64,000 nt of DNA from Solimonas sp036405815 (GTDB lineage: Bacteria; Pseudomonadota; Gammaproteobacteria; Nevskiales; Nevskiaceae): positions 1 through 64,000 of the forward strand of contig DASWWX010000034.1 in NCBI GenBank assembly GCA_036405815.1. The letters run 5' to 3'. The notes below the pieces were generated by a model. That model saw only the letters and a program-made list of their open reading frames with translations. It did no database searches and was not told the DNA's origin. Of this stretch, positions 28,609-39,584 are shown one piece after another (the stretch's first letter is position 1; each line of letters begins with the position of its first letter). The translations under genes and the position numbers were made by a program.

Positions 28609-30051
28609 TCAGGCCTGCGTACCACCGACCGTGATCGAGTCCAGTTTCAGCGTCGGCTGGCCGACACCGACCGGTACGCTCTGCCCGTCCTTGCCGCAGA
28701 CGCCGACGCCCGAATCGAGCTTGAGGTCGTTGCCGACCATCGACACGCGCATCAGCGCCTCGGGGCCGTTGCCGATCAGCGTCGCCCCCTTGACCGGACG
28801 CGTGACGCGTCCGTTCTCGATCAGATAGGCCTCGGAGGCCGAGAACACGAAGTTGCCGCTGGTGATGTCCACCTGGCCGCCGCCGAAGTTGACGGCATAC
28901 AGGCCCCGATCGACCGAGGCCAGGATCTCGGCCGGATCGTGCGGGCCCGGTCGCATGTAGGTATTGGTCATGCGCGGCATCGGCAGCTGCGCGTACGACT
29001 CGCGACGGCCGTTGCCGGTGGGCGCCATGCCCATCAGGCGCGCGTTGAGCTTGTCCTGAATGTAGCCCTTGAGCACGCCGTTCTCGATCAGCGTCGTGCA
29101 CTGCGAGGGCGTGCCCTCGTCATCCACACTCAGCGAGCCGCGTCGGCCCGGCAGCGTGCCGTCATCGACGATCGTGCACAGGCTCGATGCCACCGCCTGG
29201 CCGATGCGGTTGGAGAACACCGAGCTGCCCTTGCGGTTGAAGTCGCCTTCCAGCCCATGCCCCACCGCCTCGTGCAGCAGGATGCCGGGCCAACCCGGGC
29301 CGAGCACGACGGTCATGCTGCCCGCTGGCGCCGGCACCGCATCGAGCTGCACCAGGGCCTGGCGCACGGCCTCGCGCGCGGCGCGCTCCGGCATATCGGA
29401 TTCGAAGAACTCGGCATAGACACCACGTCCGCCGCCGCCGCTGTGCGCCTGTTCGCGCCGGCCCTCGTGTTCGACGATGACGCTGACGTCCAGCCGCACC
29501 AGCGGCCGCACGTCGGCGCTCCAGGTGCCGTCGCTGGCGGCGATCAGCACGGTTTCGTACTGGCCGGCGAGGCCGGCCATGACCTGGATCACGCGCGGAT
29601 CGGCGGCGCGCGCGGCGGCGTCGACGCGGCGCAGCAGTTCGAGCTTGCGCTCGGTGGGCCACGAGGTCAGCGGGCTCGCCGCCGGGTACAGCGCCGGCGC
29701 GCTGCGGCGGCGCGCCGCCTGCACCGCGCCCTGCTGGCCCTGGCGCACGATCGCGCCGGCAGCCTGCGCCGCGTCCTGCAGCGCGGGCAGCACGATGTCG
29801 TCGGAGTACGCGAGGCCCTGCTTTTCGCCGGCACAGGCGCGCACGCCGACGCCCTGGTCGACGTGATGCGAGCCGGACTTGATCAGCCCGTCCTCCAGCG
29901 ACCAGGTCTCGGTCAGCGTGTGCTGGAAGTACAGATCGGCGGCATCGATGCCGGGCCGCATCAGGCGGCCGAGCACGTCCTGCACGGCGGCGGGCGAGAG
30001 GTCGGTAGGCGCGAGCAGGCTGCGCTGCGCGAGATCGAGAAGGTCGGTCAT
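28609..30051 (-). CDS. tldD: Metalloprotease TldD
   Basis: TldD with its partner TldE/PmbA forms a heterodimeric zinc protease that degrades unfolded peptides and matures some microcins. The 480-residue protein has the zinc motif HEAVGHGLEGDF (His260, Glu261, His265), the N-terminal DAADLYFQ, and the C-terminal NGRVTRPVKGATLIGNGPE, quoted in part. I chose the ATG at 30051; codons upstream overlap the amidase gene and look non-coding. pmbA/tldE is not in the window. Position after yhdP and a nitrilase-family gene matches the order I know from Pseudomonas. Confidence 0.95.
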   Translation of the reverse strand: MTDLLDLAQRSLLAPTDLSPAAVQDVLGRLMRPGIDAADLYFQHTLTETWSLEDGLIKSGSHHVDQGVGVRACAGEKQGLAYSDDIVLPALQDAAQAAGAIVRQGQQGAVQAARRRSAPALYPAASPLTSWPTERKLELLRRVDAAARAADPRVIQVMAGLAGQYETVLIAASDGTWSADVRPLVRLDVSVIVEHEGRREQAHSGGGGRGVYAEFFESDMPERAAREAVRQALVQLDAVPAPAGSMTVVLGPGWPGILLHEAVGHGLEGDFNRKGSSVFSNRIGQAVASSLCTIVDDGTLPGRRGSLSVDDEGTPSQCTTLIENGVLKGYIQDKLNARLMGMAPTGNGRRESYAQLPMPRMTNTYMRPGPHDPAEILASVDRGLYAVNFGGGQVDITSGNFVFSASEAYLIENGRVTRPVKGATLIGNGPEALMRVSMVGNDLKLDSGVGVCGKDGQSVPVGVGQPTLKLDSITVGGTQA

Positions 30052-30055
30052 GTCG

Positions 30056-30892
30056 TCAGGATAAACGGCGGTGGTCGAGGACCGGAAAACGCGCGCGCAG
30101 TTCCGCCTGCGCGTCGAGGTCGAGGGCGGCGACGGTCGCCGTCGGCGCATCGGTGCCGGCGTCCTGCCACTCGCCCCAGGGTTGCACGATCGCGCTGTGC
30201 CCCCAGGTGCGGCGCTCGCCCGGATGCGTGCCAGTCTGGCCGGGGGCGATCACCGCGCACAGGTTTTCCACCGCGCGCGCGCGCAGCAGGATCTCCCAGT
30301 GCGCGCGGCCGGTGCGCTCGGTGAACGCGGCCGGCACGCACAGCAGTTGCGCGCCGGCGCGCGCGAGCTGGCGATACAGCTCGGGAAAGCGCAGGTCGTA
30401 GCAGACCGACAGGCCGAGCCGGCCGCAGGGCGTATCGACGACGACCGCCTGCAGCGCGCCCGGCGCAATGCTCGCCGACTCGCGATAGCGCTCGCCGCTG
30501 CCGTCCGGCACTTCGATGTCGAACAGGTGGATCTTGTCGTAGCGCGCCTGTACGCGGCCCTGATCGTCGTAGACCAGGCAGGCGGCGGCGACACGGCGCG
30601 GATCGTTCTCGATCGCCATCGGCAGCGTGCCACCGACGATCCACAGACCCAGTTCGCGCGCGCAGCGCGCAAGAAACTCCTGGATCGGGCCACGGTTCAT
30701 CGGTTCGGCGTGCGCGAGCTTGTCGGTCTCATGCGCGCCCATGAACGCAAAGTTCTCGGGCAATGCCGCGAGCCGTGCGCCCTGCGCGGCAGCGGCTTCA
30801 AGACCGACGCGCGCAGCCGCGAGGTTGGCGGCCAGATCGGCACCGCTGTTGAGCTGGACGGCCGCGACGCGGCCGGATGCGGTACGGGTCAT
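30056..30892 (-). CDS. Carbon-nitrogen hydrolase (Nit1/Nit2-like amidase)
   Basis: This nitrilase-superfamily amidase of 278 residues has the complete triad Glu46 (LPENF), Lys120 (RYDKIHLFD) and Cys164 (VCYDLRFPELY). The RFPELYRQLA context and the length fit the Nit1/YbeM-like branch that removes deaminated glutathione, and omega-amidases are close relatives; the exact substrate is inferred from family only. Its ATG overlaps the yhdP stop (ATGA) and its stop lies four bases before tldD, so it sits inside the conserved rng-yhdP-tldD run. Confidence 0.9.
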   Translation of the reverse strand: MTRTASGRVAAVQLNSGADLAANLAAARVGLEAAAAQGARLAALPENFAFMGAHETDKLAHAEPMNRGPIQEFLARCARELGLWIVGGTLPMAIENDPRRVAAACLVYDDQGRVQARYDKIHLFDIEVPDGSGERYRESASIAPGALQAVVVDTPCGRLGLSVCYDLRFPELYRQLARAGAQLLCVPAAFTERTGRAHWEILLRARAVENLCAVIAPGQTGTHPGERRTWGHSAIVQPWGEWQDAGTDAPTATVAALDLDAQAELRARFPVLDHRRLS

Positions 30893-33800
30893 GGCGCGGC
30901 GGACACGCTGGATGCGGACGAGGGAGGGGCCGTGGCTGCACGCGATGTGCCACCGCGCGACGGTGCAGCGGCCGATGCGGCCGATGCTGCCGGCGCGGGT
31001 GCGGGCGTCGTCTGGGGCGCCGCAGGTGGCGTCGATTGCGGCGTCGACTGGGGCGCAGGCTTGGGGGTGGGCGCCGGCGCTGGCGCCGCCGTCGTGCCCG
31101 TTGCGGGTTTCGGCTCCGCGGCGGGCGGGGGCGCGGACTGGGCCGACGCGGGATTGGCATCGCTGGCACGCTCGACCACCGGATTGTCCCAGCTGCCGGT
31201 CACGCGATAGCTGAGCTGCGTGGCCTGATCCAGCGGCTTGTCGAGCAGCTCCTGCGCCAGCAGCACCAGTGCACCGACCGCCGGACCGCCCAGCAGCGCC
31301 GCACCGAGCGTAACGCCGGCGGAAACGTCCGGGTACACCGTCACGCGCTGGTCGTAGTCGCGCGCGGCCAGGCCGACATTGCCGCGCACCTCCATGCGCA
31401 GCGACGGCGCCTCGATATCCAGATCGCTGGTGCGGGCGATCCCGTCACCGAGATCGAAGCTGCCGCGGATCTTGTCGAACGCCAGCCCGCGCCGCACCAC
31501 GTCATCAAAATCCAGCGTCAGGCGGCGCGGCAGCGCGTAGAAGTTCACCAGACCCAGCACGCGGCCGACACCGGGCTGCACCGCGCGCAGCTGGCCGTCG
31601 GACAGCGACGCGATGACGCGACCGCGCGCCTGCGCCCATTCCAGGCCGCCGGCGCTCGGCGCCCATTCCAGCGCGCCGCTGAACTCGCTGCGCTTGGCCT
31701 CGACGTTCGGCGTGTACTGCAGCGCCTTGAGCAAGCTACCGGCGTCACCGCTCTCCAGATCGAAGCGCAGTGTCGCGCTCGACCGCTGCTCGGCGCGTCG
31801 CCACTGGCCGTTGCCCTGCAACTGCACCAGGCCGCCGGAGAGACTCAGGTGATTCATGCGCTGGCCGCCGGCGATACGCGCGGTTCGCAGCTGCAGATGG
31901 CCCAGCGACTCGCCGCCGAGCTGCAGCTGCGCACAATCCAGATCGAGCTGCGGCCAGGTCGCCGGATCGGCCGGGGCTTGTGGTGCCACGACGGCGGCGG
32001 GCGTGGGCGCCGGTGCAGCGCCCGCGGCGGCGGCGACCGGATCGGGCACCGGCGTCGCCATGCGCAGCGCCAGCGTCTCCAGCTTGCCGGTGAGCACGTT
32101 GCCGTCGCGCTGCCAGTCGAAACTGCCGCGACCGCCCTCGCCGTCGAGCTGCAGGCGCCAGCCGGGTGCGGTGGGGGCGTAACGCAGTCGTAGCGGCGCC
32201 GACTCGATCGTGCGCCATGACAGGCGGCCCACATCCAGTTCCGCCTGATCCAGGTAGAAGCCGCTGTTGCCATCGCCCGCGGACAGCAGCGCCAGCTGCG
32301 ACAGGTCCAGCGTCTCCACGCGCCCATCGAGCACACGCCGCCCCATCGTGGCGGCCGGCGCCGGCGCGCCGAGCCGCATGTGCAGGCCAGCGATGTCGAT
32401 ACCGCTGGTCTCGGGCGCAGCGCCGTCATTGGCGGCGAGCAGCAGATCGAGCCCGAAGCGGGTGTCGTAGTCCAGGCTCAGGCGCAGCGGCGACGCGGCT
32501 TCGGCGCCGAGCCGTAACCGCAGCGGCGCGGTGCCTGCGGCCGTCTTGTCGAGCGGCACCGGCAGATCCACGGCCGTGCCCTGTAGATCGCTGGCCAGCA
32601 GCAACGCCGTGTTCGCCTCCTGCAGCGGCAGTTCGAGGCGCCAGGCGCTGTCGCCGGACAGACGATTGCGCACCAGCGCCGGAATGTAGCGGCTGGCGCC
32701 CTGACCGTCGGTGCGCGGTGCAAAGCGGAACTCGCCGAGCACCACGCCATGCGTCCCCGTCCGCGGTTCGATGCGCAGGTTCAGCGGCACTTCGGCAAAG
32801 CGCGCACGCAAGCCCTCGCTGCGCACGCCCGCGCGATCGAACTGCAGCTCACCGGCAATGTCCTCGACCGGTGTGTCGAGACGGCCGATGTGCAGTTGTG
32901 CCGACTCCATCTGCACGCGGCCGTCGTAGGTCGTCTCGTCGAAGTGCTTTAGCGGCACTTCAAGTTGCAGATCGACCCGCGCCGCACCGGCGCCGCGTGT
33001 GCCATCGACCAGGCCCGCGAGGCGTTTGTGCAGCGGCGAGGCGCGTAGAAAGTCGTAATGACGCGCCAGATCGCCGTCGACGGTGGCGTCGATCTTCAGC
33101 AGGTGATCGTCGAAATCCTCGAATACCGCGCGGGCCTGACGCAGCTTCAGGCCCGCGGCCGTCGCCGCGCCGACGCCGATATCCAGGCGATGGCCGGAGA
33201 ACACCAGGCGCGCCGTCACGTCGCGCAGCCCCGGCCACTGCGGCGCGTAATCGAGCGCGGCACCGACCGTGTCGAGATCCAGCTTCCATTCGCCGGTCGG
33301 GCGACGGTGATACGGGAAGTCGGCGAGCGGCCCACGGATCGTCAGCTGCGCCTGCGGCACGCGACCGGCGACGATCGCGCGTTGCAGCCAATCACGCAGC
33401 GACGCCGGCCAGCGGCGCGGCATGTAGCGCTTGGCATCGCGCAGGTCGCCGGCCTCCAGCGCCAGCGCGAGATCGATCTGCGGCGACGGCCGCGGCGCAT
33501 CGGGCGCCGACGGGTCGGCCACCGGGGCGTCAGCCAGCTGCAGCTCGACGCGACCGTTGCCATGCAGGCTGGCCAGGCGTACATCGAGATCGGAAGACGA
33601 CACCAGCCAGCCATCGGTCTGGCGCCGCCACTGCCAGAGACCGGCCACGCGCTCGAACGGCAGCGGCGCCTCGAATGCCGCCGGCAGCACCACGTGCAAC
33701 GGCGCCGGCACGATCTGCAGACGCCCCCCGTTCTGGTCGGCGCGCAGATCGCCACTGAGCCCGCCAAAGCCGAGGTGCGCGTCCTCGCGCAGGCTCAGGT

Positions 33801-34989
33801 CCTGAAGGCGCGCACGCAGCGAGTACTGCAATGCGTCGGCCTGCGGCCGCAGGCGCAGCACCACGCTCTCGGCCTGGCCGCCGCTGCGCGCAACCCATTG
33901 CGCCCACGGCGGCGTCGCATGCCAGAGTTCGAACCACATCGCCAATGGCGACAGCGCGAGCCGGTCGAGATCGACGTCGATCTCGCGCCCCTGCGCACCC
34001 GGCACGCTACGCAAGCGCCCGCGCGCGATATCGGTGCCGGCCACCCGCAGCTCGCGCAGATCCAGCTGCCAGCCTTGCGCCAGACTCTCGACAACTGCAC
34101 TGGCGCGCAATTCCTGGCCGCCACTGGAGCGGCCGGCGCGCGCCGCCAGCACCGCATCGGCCTCGACGTCGATCAGCATGCGTTCGAGGCGACCGCCAGC
34201 CAGCCGACCTTCGACCTCCATGTCCAGACCCTCGGCACCGATCTGCGCGTCGCCGGCCAGCCAGGTCTTCAACCAACCTTGAGGCTGCAGGCTTTCGGTT
34301 TGCACCTCGAAGGGGCCGCTCCAGCTGCGCAGGTCCAGCACCTCGCCGTCGATCTCGGCCGAAAAATCCAGGCGCGCGCCCTGATCGGCGGGCAGTTGCA
34401 AGGTGCCATCCAGCTCGAAACCACCGGACGACTGCGCCAGATCGGCGCGTGCCACGCGAAACGGCCAGCCCTGCGCGCCGACGCGCGCATCGCTGTAGCG
34501 CAGCTCGCAGTTCTCGATCCGCAGGTAACGGAAGCGCTTCAGGTCCTGCGTCCAGTCGGGGGCAGGACCGCCGCGACGCGCCGCATCGAAGCCGGCGATG
34601 CGCAGACGGCCTTCGGCATCGACGTCGATCTCCACCGACAGCCCCGACAGCTCGACGCGATCCGGCAGGTAATCGCCGCGCACCAGGCGCAGCGGATTGA
34701 AGCCCAGGCTCAGGCGCCCGGCCGACAGCACCTCGTCGCCGGCTTCATCGAACAGGGTGATATCCGAGAGGTCCAGCCGCGGCTGGACGCCGCGCCAGCC
34801 CAGGTGCACGCCGCCGATCTGCACCGGACGATGCGCGACCTCGGTGACCCAGGCGGACAGATCCTCTCGGTAGCTGGGCAGCGCCAGCACCGCGAGCTGG
34901 AACAGGCCGCTGACCACCGCGCCGAGGATGACGGCAGCGGCGACGAGCGAAACTGCCCAGGTCCACCAGCGGCGTTTGACGCGTTCCAT
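30889..34989 (-). CDS. yhdP: YhdP family AsmA-like inter-membrane protein
   Basis: YhdP is one of the large AsmA/TamB-type proteins thought to carry phospholipids from the inner to the outer membrane. The 1366-residue protein has one N-terminal membrane helix (about residues 10-38, after ERVKRRWW), a long beta-rich periplasmic region with the DUF3971 stretch around 530-700, and the C-terminal AsmA-like part ending near IRGSFDLGDGIA and VYPDVSAGVTLG. A tail of about 70 residues is almost only Pro, Ala, Thr and Gln. I chose the ATG at 34989; a GTG at 35061 would add 24 residues unlike any signal. It follows rng by 150 bases. Confidence 0.93.
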   Translation of the reverse strand: MERVKRRWWTWAVSLVAAAVILGAVVSGLFQLAVLALPSYREDLSAWVTEVAHRPVQIGGVHLGWRGVQPRLDLSDITLFDEAGDEVLSAGRLSLGFNPLRLVRGDYLPDRVELSGLSVEIDVDAEGRLRIAGFDAARRGGPAPDWTQDLKRFRYLRIENCELRYSDARVGAQGWPFRVARADLAQSSGGFELDGTLQLPADQGARLDFSAEIDGEVLDLRSWSGPFEVQTESLQPQGWLKTWLAGDAQIGAEGLDMEVEGRLAGGRLERMLIDVEADAVLAARAGRSSGGQELRASAVVESLAQGWQLDLRELRVAGTDIARGRLRSVPGAQGREIDVDLDRLALSPLAMWFELWHATPPWAQWVARSGGQAESVVLRLRPQADALQYSLRARLQDLSLREDAHLGFGGLSGDLRADQNGGRLQIVPAPLHVVLPAAFEAPLPFERVAGLWQWRRQTDGWLVSSSDLDVRLASLHGNGRVELQLADAPVADPSAPDAPRPSPQIDLALALEAGDLRDAKRYMPRRWPASLRDWLQRAIVAGRVPQAQLTIRGPLADFPYHRRPTGEWKLDLDTVGAALDYAPQWPGLRDVTARLVFSGHRLDIGVGAATAAGLKLRQARAVFEDFDDHLLKIDATVDGDLARHYDFLRASPLHKRLAGLVDGTRGAGAARVDLQLEVPLKHFDETTYDGRVQMESAQLHIGRLDTPVEDIAGELQFDRAGVRSEGLRARFAEVPLNLRIEPRTGTHGVVLGEFRFAPRTDGQGASRYIPALVRNRLSGDSAWRLELPLQEANTALLLASDLQGTAVDLPVPLDKTAAGTAPLRLRLGAEAASPLRLSLDYDTRFGLDLLLAANDGAAPETSGIDIAGLHMRLGAPAPAATMGRRVLDGRVETLDLSQLALLSAGDGNSGFYLDQAELDVGRLSWRTIESAPLRLRYAPTAPGWRLQLDGEGGRGSFDWQRDGNVLTGKLETLALRMATPVPDPVAAAAGAAPAPTPAAVVAPQAPADPATWPQLDLDCAQLQLGGESLGHLQLRTARIAGGQRMNHLSLSGGLVQLQGNGQWRRAEQRSSATLRFDLESGDAGSLLKALQYTPNVEAKRSEFSGALEWAPSAGGLEWAQARGRVIASLSDGQLRAVQPGVGRVLGLVNFYALPRRLTLDFDDVVRRGLAFDKIRGSFDLGDGIARTSDLDIEAPSLRMEVRGNVGLAARDYDQRVTVYPDVSAGVTLGAALLGGPAVGALVLLAQELLDKPLDQATQLSYRVTGSWDNPVVERASDANPASAQSAPPPAAEPKPATGTTAAPAPAPTPKPAPQSTPQSTPPAAPQTTPAPAPAASAASAAAPSRGGTSRAATAPPSSASSVSAAP

Positions 34990-35139
34990 GAAGCGGCCAG
35001 GAGCCTGCGCAGCGAGAAGGGAAGGACCGCTATTGTCGCCCCCGGCGCGCCGGCCGGCCACTCAAGGGACGCAACGGTGCTGAACGGCCGTCGAACGCGA
35101 CCGCCAGGACCGGCAAAGACGCCCCCGCGGACACCCGCG

Positions 35140-36600
<1,461 letters not shown>

Positions 36601-36644
36601 GCGCGGCAGTGTCCCGGTTCCGCCGATGCGTTTCCAGTCGCAAC

Positions 36645-36677
36645 AAAAAGGGCGGAACCGCGCTGCGGTTCCGCCCT
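36645..36677 (-). terminator. Rho-independent terminator of the secreted repeat protein
   Basis: A perfect 12-base stem, GGGCGGAACCGC with its complement around a 3-base loop, is followed on the minus strand by TTTTTGTT. It lies about 20 bases after the stop of the gene at 36696 and 45 bases before rng, so rng needs its own promoter in or after this gap. Confidence 0.88.
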
Positions 36678-36695
36678 GGATGCAGTGAGGGCGTT

Positions 36696-39389
36696 TTAAT
36701 GCCGACGGCGTCGCCACGCCGCCGGGATCAGCAGCAGCGCCAGCAGGCTCCAGCCGAGCGCGCCGCCCCCCGATCCCCCGCCGTCGCCGCCGGTCTCGCC
36801 GCCGGTCTCGCCGCCGGTGCTGCCACCGGTGGTGCCGCCCGTCGTGCCCCCGCCTGACACGCCGGTGCCGCTGACCGTGACCGTATGCGGGCTGCCGGCG
36901 GCATTGCTGTGCAGCGTGACCGACGCCGTGCGCAGGCCGGCGGCGGTCGGCGCGAACACGACCTCCACCACGCAACTCGCACCCACGCCCAGACTGCTGC
37001 CGCAGGTATTGGCGGCGAGCGCGAAGTCACCGACGTTGGCACCGGCGACGCCGATGCTGTCGACGACCAGCACCGCGGAACCGGTGTTGGTGACGGTGAC
37101 CGTCACCGCGGCGCTGCGGCTGCCAACGGCCTGGTCACCGAACGCCAGCGGGCTCGGGCTCGCCGACAGGGCCGGCTGCACACCGCTGCCGCTCAACGTG
37201 ATCTCGTGCGGGCTGCCGGCCGCGTTGCTGAGCAGACGCAGCGTCGCCGTGCGCGTGCCGGTCGCCGATGGCGTCAGCGTGACGCTGACCACGCACCGCG
37301 CCCCCGCCACCAGGCGCGCATTGGCGCAGGTGTCGTCGACGATCGCGAACTCCTCGGCGCCGACCAGGCCGACGCTCCCAATCTCCAGCGTGCCGCTACC
37401 GCTGTTGCGCACTGTCACCGTGAGCGGCGAACTGGTATGGCCGACCTCCTGCGTGCCGAAGTCGGCCGGGCTCGGGCTCGCGCTGAGTCGCGGCGTCGCC
37501 GGGGTCGGCGGGGCCGCCACGCCGGTGCCGCTGAGCGCGACGCTGTGCGGCGTCCCCGGCGCGTTGCTGGAGACCGTCAGGCTGCCGCTGCGAGCACCGG
37601 CCGCGGTCGGCGAGAAGCGCACCTGCAGCGTGCAGCTCGCGTCCGGCGCCAGCACCGCGCTGCTGCACAGGTCGTTGCTGAGGCTGAAGTCCGCGCCGGT
37701 GCGCATCACCGTGCCAAGGATCAGGTTGGCGCTGCCGCTGTTGCGGATCGTCACCGTCTGCGGCGCGCTGGAGGTGCCGACCGTCTGGCTCCCGAAAGCG
37801 GCCGGGCTCGGCGAGATCGTGATGCCGGCCTGAACGCCGGTGCCGCTCAGTGCGATCGTGTGCGGCGAGCCACTGGCGTTGCTGGTCACATGGAGGCTGC
37901 CGCTGCGCGCGCCCAGGACCGACGGCGTGAACGTGACGCGGAACGTACAGGTACCGACGCTCGCAGCCAGCGACTGCCCGCTGCAGCTGTCGTTGGAGAC
38001 GCTGAAATCCGCGCTGCCGCTGATCGTGACCGTGCCCAGCACCAGACTGGCGCCACCCGTGTTGCTGATCGTCACCGTCAGCGGCGCACTCGACCCACCC
38101 AGCGCCTGACTGCCGAACGCCACCGGGCTCGGCGAGGCCGAGAAACCGGGCTCGGCACCGACACCGGTCAGCGACACCGTGCGCGGCGAATCGGCGGCAT
38201 TGCTCGGAATGTTGAGGCTGCCGCTGCGCGTGCCGGTCGTGCTCGGCGCGAAGACGATCTCGATCGTGCAACTGCCGGTGGCCGGCGCCACCGTGGCCGA
38301 ACTGCAGGTGTTGGCGCCGATCGTGTAATCGTCGCCGCTGCGGGTGACGGTGCCGATCGACAGATCGGCAGTGCCCGGATTATCGACCGTGACGATCATC
38401 GAAGCCGAACCGCCCACCGCCTGCGTGCCGAAGTCGATTGCCGCCGGCGCGGCGCGCAGTTGCGGCGCGCCCGCCGCCGTGACCTCGACGTTCTGGCCGA
38501 CGGCGTTGCAAGCCGTCGATACCGCATTGTTGTTCGCATCGCCCAGATAGAACGCACGATAGCGATGCGTGCCCAGCAGCGAGGTCGTGAAATCCGGCGA
38601 GACGTACGTGCCGGCGCCGGTCACGCTCACCGATCGCGCAGACAACGCCGCGCCGGTGCAGCTCTCGTCACCAGGCCCATAGAGATAGAACTCCAGCGTG
38701 CCGGCCGGCGCGTTGCCGCCGGACAGCACCGCCGTGTCGTGAATATCGCTGCCCACGGTGACCGAGGCTGCCGAGGCGGTGGCGGTCAGGGTCGGTGTCG
38801 CCAGGCCGTTGTCGTTCAGCGTCAGCGCCCAGGCCTGGAACGTGCCGGTGGAGATGGCGTCGAGATCGGAGACGCAGAGTTGCCAGTTGCCGTCGGCGGA
38901 TTCGCCGTTGAATGTCGCCAGGCTGGTGACGGTGGCGTTGTTGCTGGGCGCGTACTCGCAGATGCCGTCGGTGGCGCAGATCGTCTGCGCATCCGTCAGG
39001 CCGGCACCCATGCTTTCCGAGGTCACCGCCGCGCCGTCACGGAACGTGATGAATCCGTTCCAGTTGGCGCTGCTGCCGAAGCTGGTGGCCGGATTTCCCG
39101 GGCGGTTCACCAGCACCACCTGCGTTCCCAAAGGCGAGTTGAGACGGACGTTGAGATCGCCCACCCAGGGGTGGTCGATCGACACCTCGACCTGGGCCTG
39201 CGTGACGTTGCCCGCGCCGGCGACGGCGATGGTCGAACAGACGCCGGGGCCGTTGTTGTCCGGAATCGCCAGATTCGGCGTCGCGGTCAGGGTCACGGCC
39301 GATGCTGGCAGGCCCCACGCCAGGCCGGCCGCCAGCGCCAAGGTCCGCAGACCGCCCCACGCACCACCGCCGTCCCCGATCGCCTTCAT
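36696..39389 (-). CDS. Secreted P-domain and five-fold ASH-repeat protein with GlyGly-CTERM-like tail
   Basis: This 897-residue exported protein starts at the ATG at 39389, behind a perfect GGAGG. A signal peptide (to about residue 33) is followed by a proprotein-convertase P domain (DHPWVGDLNVRLNSP ... SADGNWQLCVSD, about 38-190), an Ig-like region, then five tandem choice-of-anchor-D/ASH repeats of about 105 residues, each with F-G-x-Q-x-V/L-G, a Cys pair and an ending SL-GTG type strand. The C-terminus is Gly/Thr/Glu-rich, then one hydrophobic helix (LGWSLLALLLIP) and RRRRH, the form of a GlyGly-CTERM or related sorting signal cleaved by a rhombosortase. No protease domain is present, although P domains usually accompany one. 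It is divergent from the kinase at 39585. Confidence 0.85.
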   Translation of the reverse strand: MKAIGDGGGAWGGLRTLALAAGLAWGLPASAVTLTATPNLAIPDNNGPGVCSTIAVAGAGNVTQAQVEVSIDHPWVGDLNVRLNSPLGTQVVLVNRPGNPATSFGSSANWNGFITFRDGAAVTSESMGAGLTDAQTICATDGICEYAPSNNATVTSLATFNGESADGNWQLCVSDLDAISTGTFQAWALTLNDNGLATPTLTATASAASVTVGSDIHDTAVLSGGNAPAGTLEFYLYGPGDESCTGAALSARSVSVTGAGTYVSPDFTTSLLGTHRYRAFYLGDANNNAVSTACNAVGQNVEVTAAGAPQLRAAPAAIDFGTQAVGGSASMIVTVDNPGTADLSIGTVTRSGDDYTIGANTCSSATVAPATGSCTIEIVFAPSTTGTRSGSLNIPSNAADSPRTVSLTGVGAEPGFSASPSPVAFGSQALGGSSAPLTVTISNTGGASLVLGTVTISGSADFSVSNDSCSGQSLAASVGTCTFRVTFTPSVLGARSGSLHVTSNASGSPHTIALSGTGVQAGITISPSPAAFGSQTVGTSSAPQTVTIRNSGSANLILGTVMRTGADFSLSNDLCSSAVLAPDASCTLQVRFSPTAAGARSGSLTVSSNAPGTPHSVALSGTGVAAPPTPATPRLSASPSPADFGTQEVGHTSSPLTVTVRNSGSGTLEIGSVGLVGAEEFAIVDDTCANARLVAGARCVVSVTLTPSATGTRTATLRLLSNAAGSPHEITLSGSGVQPALSASPSPLAFGDQAVGSRSAAVTVTVTNTGSAVLVVDSIGVAGANVGDFALAANTCGSSLGVGASCVVEVVFAPTAAGLRTASVTLHSNAAGSPHTVTVSGTGVSGGGTTGGTTGGSTGGETGGETGGDGGGSGGGALGWSLLALLLIPAAWRRRRH

Positions 39390-39553
39390 GTCGCCCTCCC
39401 CCTGATCAAACGAAGGCGCGAGCATGGCCAGGCCGAGCGCCGCGATCCTCACGGTGCGCAAAACGGATTCCAACGGATTCCAACGAAACGGCGCGCATCC
39501 GGCCATGCGCCCGTCCCGTAAGGGTTTTTCATCCACACCCGCCGCGCCGGCAC

Positions 39554-39559
39554 TACAAT
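39554..39559 (+). promoter_or_regulatory. Possible -10 element of the wHTH-kinase gene
   Basis: TACAAT at 39554-39559 matches a -10 hexamer 25 bases before the kinase ATG. I see no good -35 hexamer 16-18 bases upstream; the best is a TTTTTC run at 39525-39530. It lies in the 195-base divergent gap with the secreted repeat protein. Confidence 0.3.
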
Positions 39560-39584
39560 CCGGCACCACCGCCGCTCACCGCCC

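Noticed and set aside
36885..39521. Plus-strand open frame of about 880 codons antisense to the secreted repeat gene
   Set aside because: It mirrors the Ser/Thr/Gly-rich repeats of the real gene; the product is low-complexity.
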